Of a stretch of 64,000 bases of DNA, positions 11,066 to 22,231 are shown in pieces. Position 1 is the stretch's first letter. The number at the start of each line of letters is the position of its first letter. The translations under genes and the position numbers were made by a program. The DNA lies in assembly GCA_903772945.1 (NCBI GenBank), contig CAICTM010000198.1, positions 1-64,000 of the forward strand, written 5' to 3'. The notes under the pieces were generated by a model. That model ran no database searches, was not told the DNA's origin, and saw only the letters and a list, made by a program, of their open reading frames with translations. This stretch comes from Seminavis robusta (taxonomy: Eukaryota > Bacillariophyta > Bacillariophyceae > Naviculales > Naviculaceae).

Positions 11066-12270
11066 TGTTGTTTGCTAGTAATACTGTAGCTTATTGAGGG
11101 GTAATTTGGTTTTGGTTTAAGCTGAAAAGCAAAATGAGGATTTTCTGGTGGTGCATAGCAATTCTTGTGATTGAATTGGATTATAAGGACCCCCGTAACA
11201 CTTTAGACCTAAAACTCCCTCGGTTCCTTGCATCATGAATTGCATGCGAACCGACTAGATGTTTAATACACGAGTCAATAGTAAAGAGGTGTCAGGTATT
11301 TTCCTCCAACACACTCCTGCACGGTGCCCTAAGTGGCTACCGTGGAACGAATAAATAATTAGGAAATCAAAACAAGGGGTGGATGCCCCATGATGAAAGC
11401 CCTGTGCTCGTGGAAGAGCTTGCCCTGAAGGGGCTTCGTGAAAAAATTCCACGCATCTCCAAAGTTGGGCATATACAACTCTAAGGTTGCCTTTTCCAAT
11501 CTGGTCGTGAATAAAAGAACGAATGTTGATGCCGAGTTCTTTTGCCCGAACTGCCTTTGCCATTCTCTGCAAGAATGATCGTGCTTTTGTTGTCCTGCAT
11601 GAGGATGTTGTCCTTCACAACGATCCCTGCTCTTCAAGGAACAACTTTGCCCACAACATGGCGACATGACATCGTCACTCCAATCAATTCCGCTTCCGTG
11701 CTGCTCCTCGAATTCAAATTTCTGTTTCGCAGACACAGACAGCACCGCGCCACTCCAAAGGACATGACTCCTCTGTATGGGAACGGTAATCAGAATGGAC
11801 TGCAAATGATGCATCCACCCACAAAGTGATGATGCGTATGTCATCATGTGTAGGATCAACTTGTCCTGCGCCGTCTGATCCAAAAACTTGAGGCCTTGGA
11901 CCAACTTGTCCCAATCATCAGAGTGGGCTTCTGACACGATTGCATAAACAGTAGTGAGAGTCTGCACATCTGTTCGAGCACGCTTGCACAGGAACAACAG
12001 CTTGGCTGCAAAGTATGATAAGTTCCCTGTTTTTGTCATTCAGGGTGGTTACATCACCAGAGCTGAAAAGGTCAGCAGGAGCTGCATTGGTACCTTTTTC
12101 AATTGCCCCAAGTCCACTGGAAACTCTGAGACCATTTTCTTGACATAATCTATCATGTCAATCACAACCTTTCCTGGGTCGGAAAAGTCCACCGTCATCC
12201 CCAAGTAGTTCATGCTTGGGCACGGGTTGCCTCACGTCCATAGGTTCCATACCTAACGTTGAACCGAAAT
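11066..12270 (-). mobile_element. Ty1/copia fossil with 3' LTR, second copy, broken
   Basis: The LTR is about 11066-11311 (TG...CA; minus strand begins TGTTGGAGG), with decayed copia pol to its right on the minus strand, including the FFHEAPSGQ tail and the INIRSFIHDQIGKG part of RNase H. It is a paralogous copy of 6544-7830 in the same orientation, broken in several places. Its right end is cut abruptly at the start of the direct repeat at 12282. Confidence 0.85.
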
Positions 12271-12281
12271 TGGATACTCCA

Positions 12282-12733
12282 CATGATGATGCACCACATC
12301 AGCTCCTCAATGCTTCTCGAACAAGATTACCCTTAAGGCAACGACGCCCGTTCCAAGACCACATTTGGCAAGATCGACGGCGGAACCATGAACACTAAAG
12401 CCAGCGACCTAGCCAAGACCAGCCATTGAACTGCCGATCGCAAGAAGGTTGTCTCTCTCTCAGCTCACAATTCTTCATTCAGCCGATGCTGAAAGCAAGA
12501 ACCTAGATTAGATTAACCCACTCTCCCTCCCTGGTTGCACGACTAAGGCTGTCCCTGGAACATCACATTCCCGGGACTCCCTTTTGCGTGTGGGATTCAT
12601 CCGCGACTCCCAGTCCCGAATGGTACCCGGGGACTGGAGACGGTCGGCTCAGTAAATGGTGAGTCTCTCCACTCACCTAATCTCTCTACTAGTCGTGTCT
12701 AGCTGCTCTGGCGAGGCAGCTTGTCTGCGCTCG
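12282..12733. repeat. Long direct repeat, copy B
   Basis: Same orientation and order as 9477-9952 and slightly shorter through small deletions. It begins just after the copia fossil breaks off and ends where the Ty3/gypsy fragment starts, so both junctions are element-element boundaries. Confidence 0.8.
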
Positions 12734-12739
12734 AATGAT

Positions 12740-13260
12740 CCAGTCGTGACTACTGCAAACAAGACAAGGATGGAGCCAAGGAAATCTCCTACTTGGAAAC
12801 GGAACTAGCACACTTGAATCCACGTCATCCTCCCAAGAATGCATCCAACGAGAATGCAATCAAGAAATCAATTCAAAATCTGCAGAGGCGATGCTTTCCA
12901 CTGCCCTCAGAGCTAAGGAGCAAGTTGGTGGAAAGAATGCCACGATTCATACCACCGCCCTTGCGTGCTACGCCAGCACAACTGGTGTTTAGTCGTGATG
13001 CAATCCACAACATGCGCTTCGAAACGAACTCACAATATATCAAAGAGCGTCAACAACGACTTATCCAACAAAATGATGATAGAGAGAAGCGAGTGTATCC
13101 CTCATCAATACAACGTCAACGATACTATGATGATTCAACAGTACACACCGCAAGTACGGTCAGCCAAAGTACAAGGTCCTTACATATCGACCGAGTCAAT
13201 GACAATGGCACCGTACGGCTCCGACACGCCACTGCAAACGATAACTTTTAGGAGCGAGAG
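12740..13260 (+). mobile_element. Ty3/gypsy fossil, integrase C-terminal part
   Basis: The plus-strand reading 12793-13251 carries the typical gypsy integrase tail: the ATPAQLVFSRDAI block, then a basic segment (SQYIKERQQRLIQQN) and a closing NGTVRLRH motif in the chromodomain-like C-terminal region. It is a fragment only: no catalytic core, RT or clear LTR was seen, and it is broken. Confidence 0.75.
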
Positions 13261-15989
13261 CTCTGGATCCCGTCAGAGATAGCTCCAACAGCTATGCTGG
13301 CCTACAGCTCCAGCACCGCAGCTGGCTTATCTCCAGCAAAGCAGCAAGAAAGGATCGTCCTTTCTACATAGTTAAGAAAATAGTACGAAAGATTGAGACC
13401 GATCCTGATTAGCTTGTAGCCCCATTGATACCGCAGCAGTTGATACCTTCCTGTTGAGGCCGGGCAAAAGCAGTAGGAGGTAGCAGATAGTACTGTTCCC
13501 AGACTGCCACTGCACGATTGAATAACGAAGGCTCCCAGCTCCTGAGGAGAGCTGGCCCAAAGGGCCCAGCAGAGAGCTCTGCTGGCCCTCCTGTCTGACT
13601 GACAGGACCAAGTCCTTGGTTGGTGCCTCTGGAGGTGTTGAATACTCCTGAGGCACGAAAAGGCTCCCTGAACTGCCTGACTACCGCTGTCCCTGAGGAA
13701 GGGTTTCAGCGAGACCCAGTCCACTACTTCGGTATTGGAACTGAGTACTTCTAGAAACTTGTTGGATTAACAGTCGCATAGAATTCAGGCAGTTTTTAAG
13801 GGAAGGAGAGTCTCCAGGCTGACAAGGAGCTCTCCGCATTACAACAATCAGTGCTACACTACAGTTACAGTTGGTTTCATTGGAATTTGAAGTGCACTTC
13901 GAAGCCTACATTCGAAGTCTATCTCAACAACCTTCCAGCCAATTCCAACCGTTTCTAGCCTCACCACAGTGACAACACCTTTCAGTTGCCAATCTCCAAT
14001 CTACAACCCAACACAAAGACCATTGTCGCTCCTACAGGACCTAGATTCGGACAACAACCTCATTGACGAGGCAACAAGCATTCGGCTAGCTAGCTAGAGC
14101 TAGCACGGAACGATAATGGTCAAAACAGTCAATTCCGCCCGACAGAAGAAGCATTTTCTTGTACTGGTCCCGGTACGGAACACCGGAGTCTCCGAGTGCA
14201 CACGAGACTTATTGATTTGCACCGCTTTGGCAACTGAAAGTCACGTCTTTTATCTACGGAATTGCGTATCAGCAACAGTGTTATCTCTTTTGGTACGGGC
14301 TTATCGCTTCTCTGTCAATTCAGCGATTTACACGGAACGTTTGGATTTATTGTTGATGTCGAGGCTATTCTTGAGGGATTCCACGGAACGTTTTCACTAC
14401 GTCTGTGCAGTTTGGAGCGATTTTCCAGAACGTACTGGAAGTTCTTTTCGAAAGCCGCGCAGCCAATCAAAACGTCCGTTGCAGTTTCGAGTGTCAAGAG
14501 TTTCCGTCTTGGAGTCGAAGAGTATGCAACGATTTTCACGAAGTCGCTCAGCCAATCAAATTGCCGTGCAGATTCAGCGTCCGAATTTCGGTACTTATTA
14601 CTAGTGCACTGAGTCAGTTTAACACGACCGAAACGCTTCCGTACCGTATCCAGAGAGCTCGTATCCAGGTACCGGTTTTGCCTATAAACGCACAAGTTCT
14701 CTCCGTTTCGAAAGCAAGCCCATCGGAATCGCTTTGCTTACATTTTAAAGTTTTACTGTGTCGAGCATTGAAATTGAATACCCGGTCGCCGGATGTCACA
14801 ACCAATGCTTTTCTATCCTTGAGCAGTAACAGGACCAACTGCAGACTACGAGACAACCAAGGCATCGCCTGGCTGCAATGCACCAGTTCTATCCGCCATC
14901 CTCTTGTGTCATGGGTATGATCTTTGGGTTAGATTTGTGGGAGCTTTTGTGGGGATATTCATTTGCTCCCAGCAAATCTTCCATTGTGGCACAAATCATC
15001 AACCATGCCAACAGTTTCCGAAGCACTATCAGCGTTACATCAGGAAGCAGGCCCCAGTGCATTCGTTACCAGGCTACCTTATTCAAGTACATACTACTTG
15101 AATTTAGTAGCCCACTACCAAGGCCCCTGGAGATCATCTTTGTGAATTCCAGATTACAGTTGAGTCAATGGCTTTCTTACAATTGTCTCCATTATTCCCA
15201 GTACAGGCTACACTTCCTTCCTTGGCAAACATCAAGATGCACCATTGTCACTTTTCTATACCTCTATTCGTGACTCTCCTACTGTACCCTTGAAGGCAGA
15301 TGTGATATCCAAGGTAAAGGCAGCAAGTATATTAGCCCACTTCCCCTATATATCTTTTGGGATACGGTCTGGCCTCAAGAGTTGTTAGCAGCATATCCAA
15401 GCTCTACCCTTTATTAGCGACAGTGGTGCATTCTTCAGCTGCTTGACAAGTCCTTTAGTCGAAACCTCGAGAATATCAACGGAAAAGCAACTGCCCTCAG
15501 GCAGAAAGCACCCGCCTCCAGGACTAGGATGCACAACCGGTATCACGCATCCCCCAAGCACGATTGTGGGTAGTTGCCTGCCACTAGTGTCAAGCCCACG
15601 CAGCTGCGACTGGCAGATGCCCTCTTTGCTTCCAACCACAACAGCAATGTAGCCACAGCCCCACCTACCGGTATTGGCTGCAGTCCTGAGAACTCCCACC
15701 ATCCAGCTCCCAAGCCAAACTGTGGGGAAGCTACCTGCACTTCCTTTGACCTGGTGCCACCGCCAACTTACCAGCCCACGCAGCTTTGTGAACAGCACTC
15801 GTCCTTTGCGAGTCACAGCGGCGAACAACCCAGCCTGCCCACTGCCTCCCTTGGTTGCCCCAGTGCAACCATTGCCCTCCGGCTGTGCTTGAGCCATCTC
15901 GGGGTGAGGGAGATTTTTTCACCAGAGGCTGACGTACCTTCAGCTGCCTAACACCCAGTGCTTAAAATGGGAGCTAAGTACGTTACCCA
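13261..15989. other. No recognisable gene; probably decayed element DNA
   Basis: Several open frames occur (13302-13724 minus, 14116-14604 plus, 15385-15897 minus), but none shows a known motif and they overlap on both strands. Two short blocks, AGCCAATCAAA at about 14461 and 14551, repeat with flanking similarity. Around 15560-15790 there is a weak internal duplication (AGCCCACGCAGCT twice). Part may be the 3' remainder of the gypsy element. Confidence 0.4.
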
Positions 15990-16019
15990 GGCAATCTGTG
16001 AGCCAATCCAGCATGGAGA

Positions 16020-16290
16020 TGAAAGGGCCCGAAATCAGGATTTTAAGAATCCAATTTAATTGATCAATTCCAAACATAAATATAAAACCGAAAACAAAAT
16101 ATAAAAAACCGAAACTAATGCAGGAATTTACCCTGTCGAGTGGTAAAACTCAACGTAGCTGAAATCAAGCTTCGCCACCTAAACTCATAACTCTACACCC
16201 ACACCTGGAGATAAGCAATAATTAAACTCGACCCAAAAAATATAAAACTCAGAAAACACAAAGTATAATCAGAATTTCTGGTTTTGTTAA
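16020..16290. repeat. AT-rich AAACCGAAA repeat, left arm
   Basis: A loose array of ATATAAAACCGAAAACA-like words lying just inside the outer arm edge. The right arm has the inverted array at 23650-23840 with more and better units, so it has expanded or decayed differently in each arm. Confidence 0.6.
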
Positions 16291-16864
16291 AAACGTCACT
16301 CCGCGCACCGACCCTTTACGGGATGACACTGGTACGTTGGGCAAGGGTTTCTTCGGAAAAGTCTCTGTAAAGAGGGACACAAGCGCGAGCTTCTTTCGAG
16401 GTACGCGTTACCTCCGTGGTGCCGGTTTTGAAACGGCTATCGACAAACCGCTTTGGGCTTCTTTGAACAGAACCCCTGATAACCCAGTTTCCCTCTTCCG
16501 TCTTGGCTTGACACCGTCATCTTACAGTTGCACTCTATGCCTGCTAGCCTACATCTCTACATCCACCGCCAGCTTGCTTTAATACAGTATTGGCCATCCG
16601 GTGACCAGTGACGAAGCAAACCTTGCAATTAGTCTAGTATTTCAACTCGTCCGCCTTTTGGCTCTTCAGTCATTGAGGCTGTGAGCATCGCGTTACTCTA
16701 GCTAGACCCCGACCCCGTAGCCACAGAGAGTGGCCAAAAATGAAAACTAGGTTCAGCTGCAGGCTACCTAAGCTGGGATCGAAGCAAAACTGGTAGTTGG
16801 AACCTGGGCGGCCTCAGCACCGGAGGCGAGCCACGAGCGCTCTGGGCTTGAATACCTACGGTAG

Positions 16865-17330
16865 CTGGCTGGAGCTGGAGCTTCATTTCTATCGTCTCAC
16901 TTTCAATACGAAAACATATCCTTTGGGATGGACGCTTTCGCCGCCTTGCTTCGTTGGCACAAGCACGGTTTCCAATTCTCGCTCGCTCAATGTGAACTTT
17001 GACTTGCCAATGTGCGTCGTTCTGCAACCGGAGACCACACCGAGGGTTCCCATTGGCTGGGCGAAAATCAAGCGATTGTTGGTGTTATTACTATTACAAT
17101 GGGCCACTTCGAGTTGTTCTCATTGGCAATTCCCATCCGGGTCTTCTAATCGGCATCAAGGGCGGAATCTCCAGGCTTTACCTGTTTCGTGGGCTTTGAC
17201 AATGATACTTTACGACCTTTGGTGAAATCAGTGGTCGGACCAGACATCTTGGAAGCGTGCATACATGAGGTCTTGGGGAATGTAGATATTGAATTCCCAC
17301 CCCCGTGCCCTGAGACATTGAAGGCCTAGC
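16865..17330. pseudogene. Possible gene remnant, left arm
   Basis: A plus-strand frame is open except for two in-frame stops and gives plausible protein such as FGMDAFAALLRWHKHGFQF and later DNDTLRPLVKSVVGPDILEA. A minus-strand frame (16889-17107) also gives plausible protein (NRLIFAQPMGTLGVV). I cannot decide the strand or name a family. The mirror copy is at 22666-23130 and looks identical, so the decay came before the last homogenisation of the arms. Confidence 0.3.
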
Positions 17331-17707
17331 CCCTAGCCAGCCAACGATGACAGTGTCAAGATGAAGCTTTTGGGAAGTCCGACATGGCGAAACCGCTGGA
17401 AGGTTACATATTCATGAGCGAAGGTGCATAGAATCACCATTTTGAGAGTCCTAACCAGCCTGACAACGTGGAAACCTTCATAGTTCCTGTTTGACTACGT
17501 AGCCAAGACCGAGCTGTTACTTCACAAAAAGAAACCGCTATTCATTATTCTTTTTGCTCATAGAATACAAAGGAAATATATCAGGAGACATCACCGAGCA
17601 CTTCTAAGGTCACTTCTGGTAATTTTCGACCCAAAACTCGTCCTGACAATTTCAACATTGGCAACTCGGTGTCCGCACCAACAACTTACAGATTCATTCC
17701 GCCACTT

Positions 17708-18280
17708 TTAATGCTTGTTCTTATCCGTGCACTTATTCTTGGCTTGCTCAACCAAAGGATAGATCAGCGTCTCTTTAACTGCCATGCATGCCATCCGAGG
17801 CAATCCCCAATCCACGACAGCTCCACCCTGGACTTGCGTGACGCCGTGTTTGTCCATCATGATGGATCCTTGCGCGGGGATATCAAACTTGGGCTCCATG
17901 TAGTACGAGGATTGTTCCCCATCAGGGATGGGTGGTCCGAGAAAGTAATCAATCTCCGCACCACCCTGAAGCGCAGCAACACCGCTCTTTTCCACCAAGA
18001 TGGATCCTTGCTGGCTCACATCAAACTGGGGTGGCAAGTGGGCCGAGTCGGCGTCGGCCTCGGAGGTAGGGATCTCGGGACCAAGAGCCCAATCAATTTC
18101 AGCTCCTCCTTGTAACACCGCTGGGCCTTGCTTCTCCACTTGAATCGGTCCCTGCTCGGGGACGTCAAATCGCGAGTGGGCTCGGTAGTAATGAAGCGCC
18201 GTCTTGGACTGCTTTTCCGGACCGTTGATCGAAAAAGCTGCCGCCGACGCCGCCAAGAAAGAAACAAGCAAAAGCCTCAT
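17708..18280 (-). CDS. Triple-repeat, probably plastid-targeted protein, long copy
   Basis: The 190-aa protein starts at the only good ATG (18280) and opens with a signal peptide (MRLLLVSFLAASAAA) followed by Phe16, the position typical of diatom plastid-entry signals. The mature part has three tandem repeats at residues 38-71, 86-119 and 132-158, period about 47. Each runs FD(V/I)xxQGxIxx(E/D)KxGxxxxQGGAxxDxxLG and is joined to the next by an acidic/proline linker. The last 32 residues are basic and Cys-containing and differ from the other copy at 21740-22231. Residues 1-158 are identical in the two genes, which are transcribed away from each other. I do not recognise the family. Localisation is inferred from the signal only. 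Confidence 0.75.
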   Translation of the reverse strand: MRLLLVSFLAASAAAFSINGPEKQSKTALHYYRAHSRFDVPEQGPIQVEKQGPAVLQGGAEIDWALGPEIPTSEADADSAHLPPQFDVSQQGSILVEKSGVAALQGGAEIDYFLGPPIPDGEQSSYYMEPKFDIPAQGSIMMDKHGVTQVQGGAVVDWGLPRMACMAVKETLIYPLVEQAKNKCTDKNKH

Positions 18281-18695
18281 TTTGTTGTGTTGTGACAATT
18301 AGTATTTCTTCCAAAAAAGAAAATGGCAAAGGAGCTGATGATGGATTGTGGGAATCTTTTCTCATCTGATGGAAAGAGGTTGGCTGTTGGTATTGGTCAA
18401 TTGGTGTCTTCCACTGACAACAGTCGGGCAATTCGTTTTTGCCTTTGCCCAATCCACGTCTCTGCAGCATATTTGTTCTCGGCCCAGAACTCAAGATTGG
18501 GGATGGACTGTGGGCTCGACAACTAAACCACGTTACTTGCATTACTTTTCTCTCCCCAAGCCGATGTCAGTGGATTATTGCACCTGTAGAGATTTGGTAC
18601 GTTGGATAGAACGCTTAATTTGTGTGGAGTGAGGAAGAAATAAATGCTTTCAGCGCTATTACGGTGGTGCATTGTATCTACATCTGTTGAGCTTC

Positions 18696-19039
18696 AACTT
18701 TGCTTGTATTCCATTAGGGCGACCAAAGCTGGGTATGGAAGGGCAGACAATCCATGATTGTGCAGTGAATCAAAGACTAATAGCGTCAGAGGAAGTGATG
18801 TCCGCTACACCCAAGTTCACTAGTGACTTTAGTGCTAGCCACGTGGATCTACCGTCTATAAATATTTACAGGGAAACTGTGCTACCTAGTCGCCATTTTC
18901 TGTTTTCGACAACAACGAAACTCGGATTCCGTTGAAGATCGACAATGACAACACCACCGGCAACACCACCGGAGAGCCACTCGACAGTCATTAACTCAGC
19001 CAAAACTCAGCCAAAAAGCCAGTAGCAGCAGCAGCAAAA
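18696..19039. other. Left part of the spacer in duplication 2
   Basis: Lies between the inner end of the left arm and the broken transposase. I see no gene. Terminal inverted repeats for the transposon were looked for and not found. Confidence 0.4.
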
Positions 19040-20880
19040 GAGGACCATGGAGCCACCAACAGCAGCTACCACTCACAATGGAGGAATGGGCTGCCAAAGT
19101 CAACAGAGGAACTCGCAACAGAAGAGAGCATATCAACTCGCCTCCAACAACAACAGATCGAAGAGAGCCAGAGAAGAAGGACCCCAAACAACGCTGGGAG
19201 GAGAGGTAGCAGAAGTCTTTGATCCACTCAAGGAGTGTGTCATCTGTAAGGCCAGACATCTTGGTTTCAGAGTCCCAAAAAGATCACACCACGTTCTCTG
19301 TATTAAGAATACAGTAACAAGAGGAAGAGGAGATTTGAATGAGCTGACAATGGAAACCATCAGAGAGAGCAGAAGACTCACAAGGCACTTCAGTGCTCCT
19401 CTTCCACTCAATGAGAGAGGAAGCTGGAAGCACTCAACAAAGGAGAATGAGATGCCTTCTTTTCTGCTAGAACAAACACAGCCAACCAAATCAGAGCCGG
19501 CAACAGAAGAAATCCACAACCAACACAACTCCAGTAGCTCTTGTCAAAAGGTAACCACTCTTGTAAATGATAATGCCTTTGTGGAACAGCACAAGACCAA
19601 AGGAGCACCACTGGCAATGCTAGCACTGGCAGAGGCTGTGTCAGAATCCATTATCAAGCAAGGAATCCACAATTCCACCAACATTTTGAAGGACTCACCA
19701 TGACAGTTCCATCCACAGAGGAGCAATTTCAAATCTCCACACTACCACTCCATTGTTGGCCAGAAACTACTCCTTGTGGACTGGAATCGATGTGGAATTA
19801 CTGTACCTTGTCCCGATGGAAGATGCTCTGGCCAACTCAAGAATGCGAGGCACAACTGGTCCAAGAACAAGAACCCTGTTCCCTATCTTTGGCATCACTG
19901 GTCCTCCTTCTTTGGTGTATAGTCATGTCCATGTTTGTGGAAGCTGCACAGAAGATTCGATGCCAACTCTGCAGAAGTGCTGGTCTCGATCCCAGACCAT
20001 GCTGCATTGCTCTATCCAGTGGAGTCCAAGTATGCTCTACCTAACAAGGCTTGTCACTTGGAGCGAACAGCAACAGAAGTATTCGATTCTATCATGTTAA
20101 CCTATGGAATGGAGACCTATGCAGCCGCCTCATCTACAACGCAATCAACAGAGAGTATCTTAGAGCCATGATGTCTTACTTCTCATACTGGCAAGGAAGC
20201 GACACTGATCCTGATCCCTTTCTTCAAAAGGATGGCACTTACATCAGACAGTTTCCTCCTCTTGGTGACACCATCCGTGACATCTTTGATGCTGCTTGTG
20301 CTTCAAACAGAATCCGTGGAGGATCAGTGACAACCAAAGGCACACAAGAGAGATCCAAAGTGTCAAGTGCAACAAAGGAATCTTCTGTCAAGACCACACC
20401 TTCCAGGTGATCAAGAACTACAGCAAGAGTCTTGGTGCTGCTGCTGTTTGGGATGCTGCTACTGAGACTGGAGAGATTGCTTCAGCAGTTCTCGTTCCTA
20501 CCACCAAGACATCCACTTCTCCCATGCTGCCATGCAGCTAGCAAGGAGGAGCCACTTCAATCCAGCTGCAATGTACAGTGACACCCTGGCCCCACAAGGA
20601 TGACTACTGGGAGTACTCTTTCCAGGTATTGAGGAAGACTTGGCCTGTTTCATTATGAGAAGAGGATCCTGTCAACTTTGAGGAAGGGTCACATTGATTA
20701 CTTTCAAGCACTGACTGACCTCTTGGATTGCTTGTATGAGTACTCACCAGATGACTATGAGAAGGTCCTCCATGCATTGAAACATGGCCTCTTGTCCTCC
20801 AATGGCAAGCACTACTCCATGGCAGAGATCTCCGACATGCAAGCCTCCAAGGTCTTCAGAGCTCGGTACTCAAGTATCTA
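19040..20880 (+). mobile_element. Broken DNA transposon (DUF6729-like/RNase H-like transposase)
   Basis: The transposase reads through successive plus-strand frames. First comes 19047-19703 with a zinc-binding cluster (CVICKARH...SHHVLC). Next is a Cys-rich block near 19780-19960 (DWNRCGITVPCPDGRC, later HVCGSC), resembling the DUF6729 region of many transposases. Then come an LTYGNGDLCSR... helical part, a core strand around 20395-20480 (CQDHTFQVIKNYSKSLGAA) with a following TGEI segment, and a C-terminal part at 20678-20881. At least three frame changes and one internal stop separate these parts, so it is inactive. The exact superfamily is uncertain. Confidence 0.7.
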
Positions 20881-20881
20881 A

Positions 20882-21147
20882 GGAAGCAGTGGTCACCGGA
20901 AACAATGAGGCAGAGTGTCAGCAGTGGTTCTGCAGTACAAGGTGACAGCCAGTGATGGTAGCCAGCCAGGGGCGACTGGATCCAGCAAAGAACTATACCT
21001 TGTTCACTCTGATACCATGTTAGTTGTCTCTAGCTCTCTTCTAGACTGTTGTCTATTGAGATACTACTGAAAAAGTGGGTGGGTCTTGTGATTTCTACTG
21101 TAGTAAAGTAGAGGTACAGGGTTGAATCCCTAATCGCAATCCCAACA
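20882..21147 (-). mobile_element. LTR-retroelement fossil: LTR plus tRNA-Met primer-binding site
   Basis: Read on the minus strand, an LTR of 130 bp (21018-21147) starts TGTTGGGATT and ends CTAACA. Directly after it comes TGGTATCAGAGTG (21005-21017), which matches the initiator tRNA-Met primer-binding site used by many copia elements. About 120 bp of leader follows before the broken DNA transposon. No pol is present. It is a fragment, different from the two LTRs at 6.5 and 11.1 kb. Confidence 0.75.
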
Positions 21148-21739
21148 CACTCCTTGGTCGTCGAGCTTGTCCTAGTCGTCGACTCATGCTACTTACTTAG
21201 TGGGACTGCGTCTGTCAGCACGGCATACCTCTCTTTCATGTGGTGGGTGTATCTCACAGTTTCCCTGTAATCTTTATAAACGGTACGTTAAGTATATTTG
21301 AATTTTTGCGACATACTTCCTGACGTATTAGCTTGATTAGCCAATCAGATTTCTGCCTTCTACCGCTTTCGCCCTAATGGTACAAGTTGAGCTCAAGTTG
21401 ATACATGCCCGTAATGCTGTGAAAGCATTTTTTCTCTCCCAAAAACTTCTCCACGATCCACGGTGCAATAATCCACGACACGGCTTGGAAGAAATAATGA
21501 AGTACGTGGTTTGTTTCGACCCACGTCATCCCCATTTTTGTTCTTCCGAAGCAAAGCTGCAAACGGATTGGGCAAAGGCAAAAACGAATTGCCCGACTGT
21601 TGTCAGTGGAAGACACCAATTGACCAATACCAACAGCCAACCTCTTTCCATCAGATGAGAAAAGATTCCCACAATCCATCATCAGCTCCTTTGCCATTTT
21701 CTTTTTTGGAAGAAATACTAATTGTCACAACACAACAAA

Positions 21740-22231
21740 ATGAGGCTTTTGCTTGTTTCTTTCTTGGCGGCGTCGGCGGCAGCTTTTTCGATCAACGGTC
21801 CGGAAAAGCAGTCCAAGACGGCGCTTCATTACTACCGAGCCCACTCGCGATTTGACGTCCCCGAGCAGGGACCGATTCAAGTGGAGAAGCAAGGCCCAGC
21901 GGTGTTACAAGGAGGAGCTGAAATTGATTGGGCTCTTGGTCCCGAGATCCCTACCTCCGAGGCCGACGCCGACTCGGCCCACTTGCCACCCCAGTTTGAT
22001 GTGAGCCAGCAAGGATCCATCTTGGTGGAAAAGAGCGGTGTTGCTGCGCTTCAGGGTGGTGCGGAGATTGATTACTTTCTCGGACCACCCATCCCTGATG
22101 GGGAACAATCCTCGTACTACATGGAGCCCAAGTTTGATATCCCCGCGCAAGGATCCATCATGATGGACAAACACGGCGTCACGCAAGTCCAGGGTGGAGC
22201 TGTCGTGGATTGGCAGCAGCAATGGCAGTAA
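21740..22231 (+). CDS. Triple-repeat, probably plastid-targeted protein, short copy
   Basis: The 163-aa paralogue of the minus-strand gene at 17708-18280, with the same signal peptide, Phe16 and three FD-QG-I-K-G-QGGA repeats. The proteins are identical to residue 158 (...VVDW). Here the sequence then ends WQQQWQ and a stop, because the following DNA carries a replacement/deletion relative to the left copy, which continues GLPRMACMAVK. Which end is ancestral is unknown. The two start codons face each other across 3.46 kb, and the promoter-side DNA has diverged. The gene is intronless. Function unknown; perhaps a thylakoid or stromal structural protein, but nothing in the sequence proves this. 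Confidence 0.75.
   Translation: MRLLLVSFLAASAAAFSINGPEKQSKTALHYYRAHSRFDVPEQGPIQVEKQGPAVLQGGAEIDWALGPEIPTSEADADSAHLPPQFDVSQQGSILVEKSGVAALQGGAEIDYFLGPPIPDGEQSSYYMEPKFDIPAQGSIMMDKHGVTQVQGGAVVDWQQQWQ

Larger units (their letters stand above)
15990..18695. repeat. Left arm of inverted duplication 2
   Basis: Reverse complement of about 21385-23900. The outer edge is sharp at GGCAATCTGTGAGCCAATCC (15990), matched by the inverted edge at 23900. From about 16560 to 18440 the two arms are almost identical, including noncoding DNA. The outer (16000-16560) and inner (18440-18695) parts are clearly diverged. Coordinates that pair sum to about 39,995. Confidence 0.92.

Noticed and set aside
14116-14920. 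Overlapping open frames on both strands taken as genes
   Set aside because: No motif, no typical start context, competing frames on both strands, and the DNA sits in a mobile-element region.
15385-15897. 170-codon minus-strand frame
   Set aside because: Composition is low-complexity Gly/Trp/Ser, the opposite strand is equally open, and a weak internal duplication explains the length.
21115-21140. tRNA T-arm-like word GGGTTGAATCCC
   Set aside because: It lies inside an LTR and no cloverleaf surrounds it.
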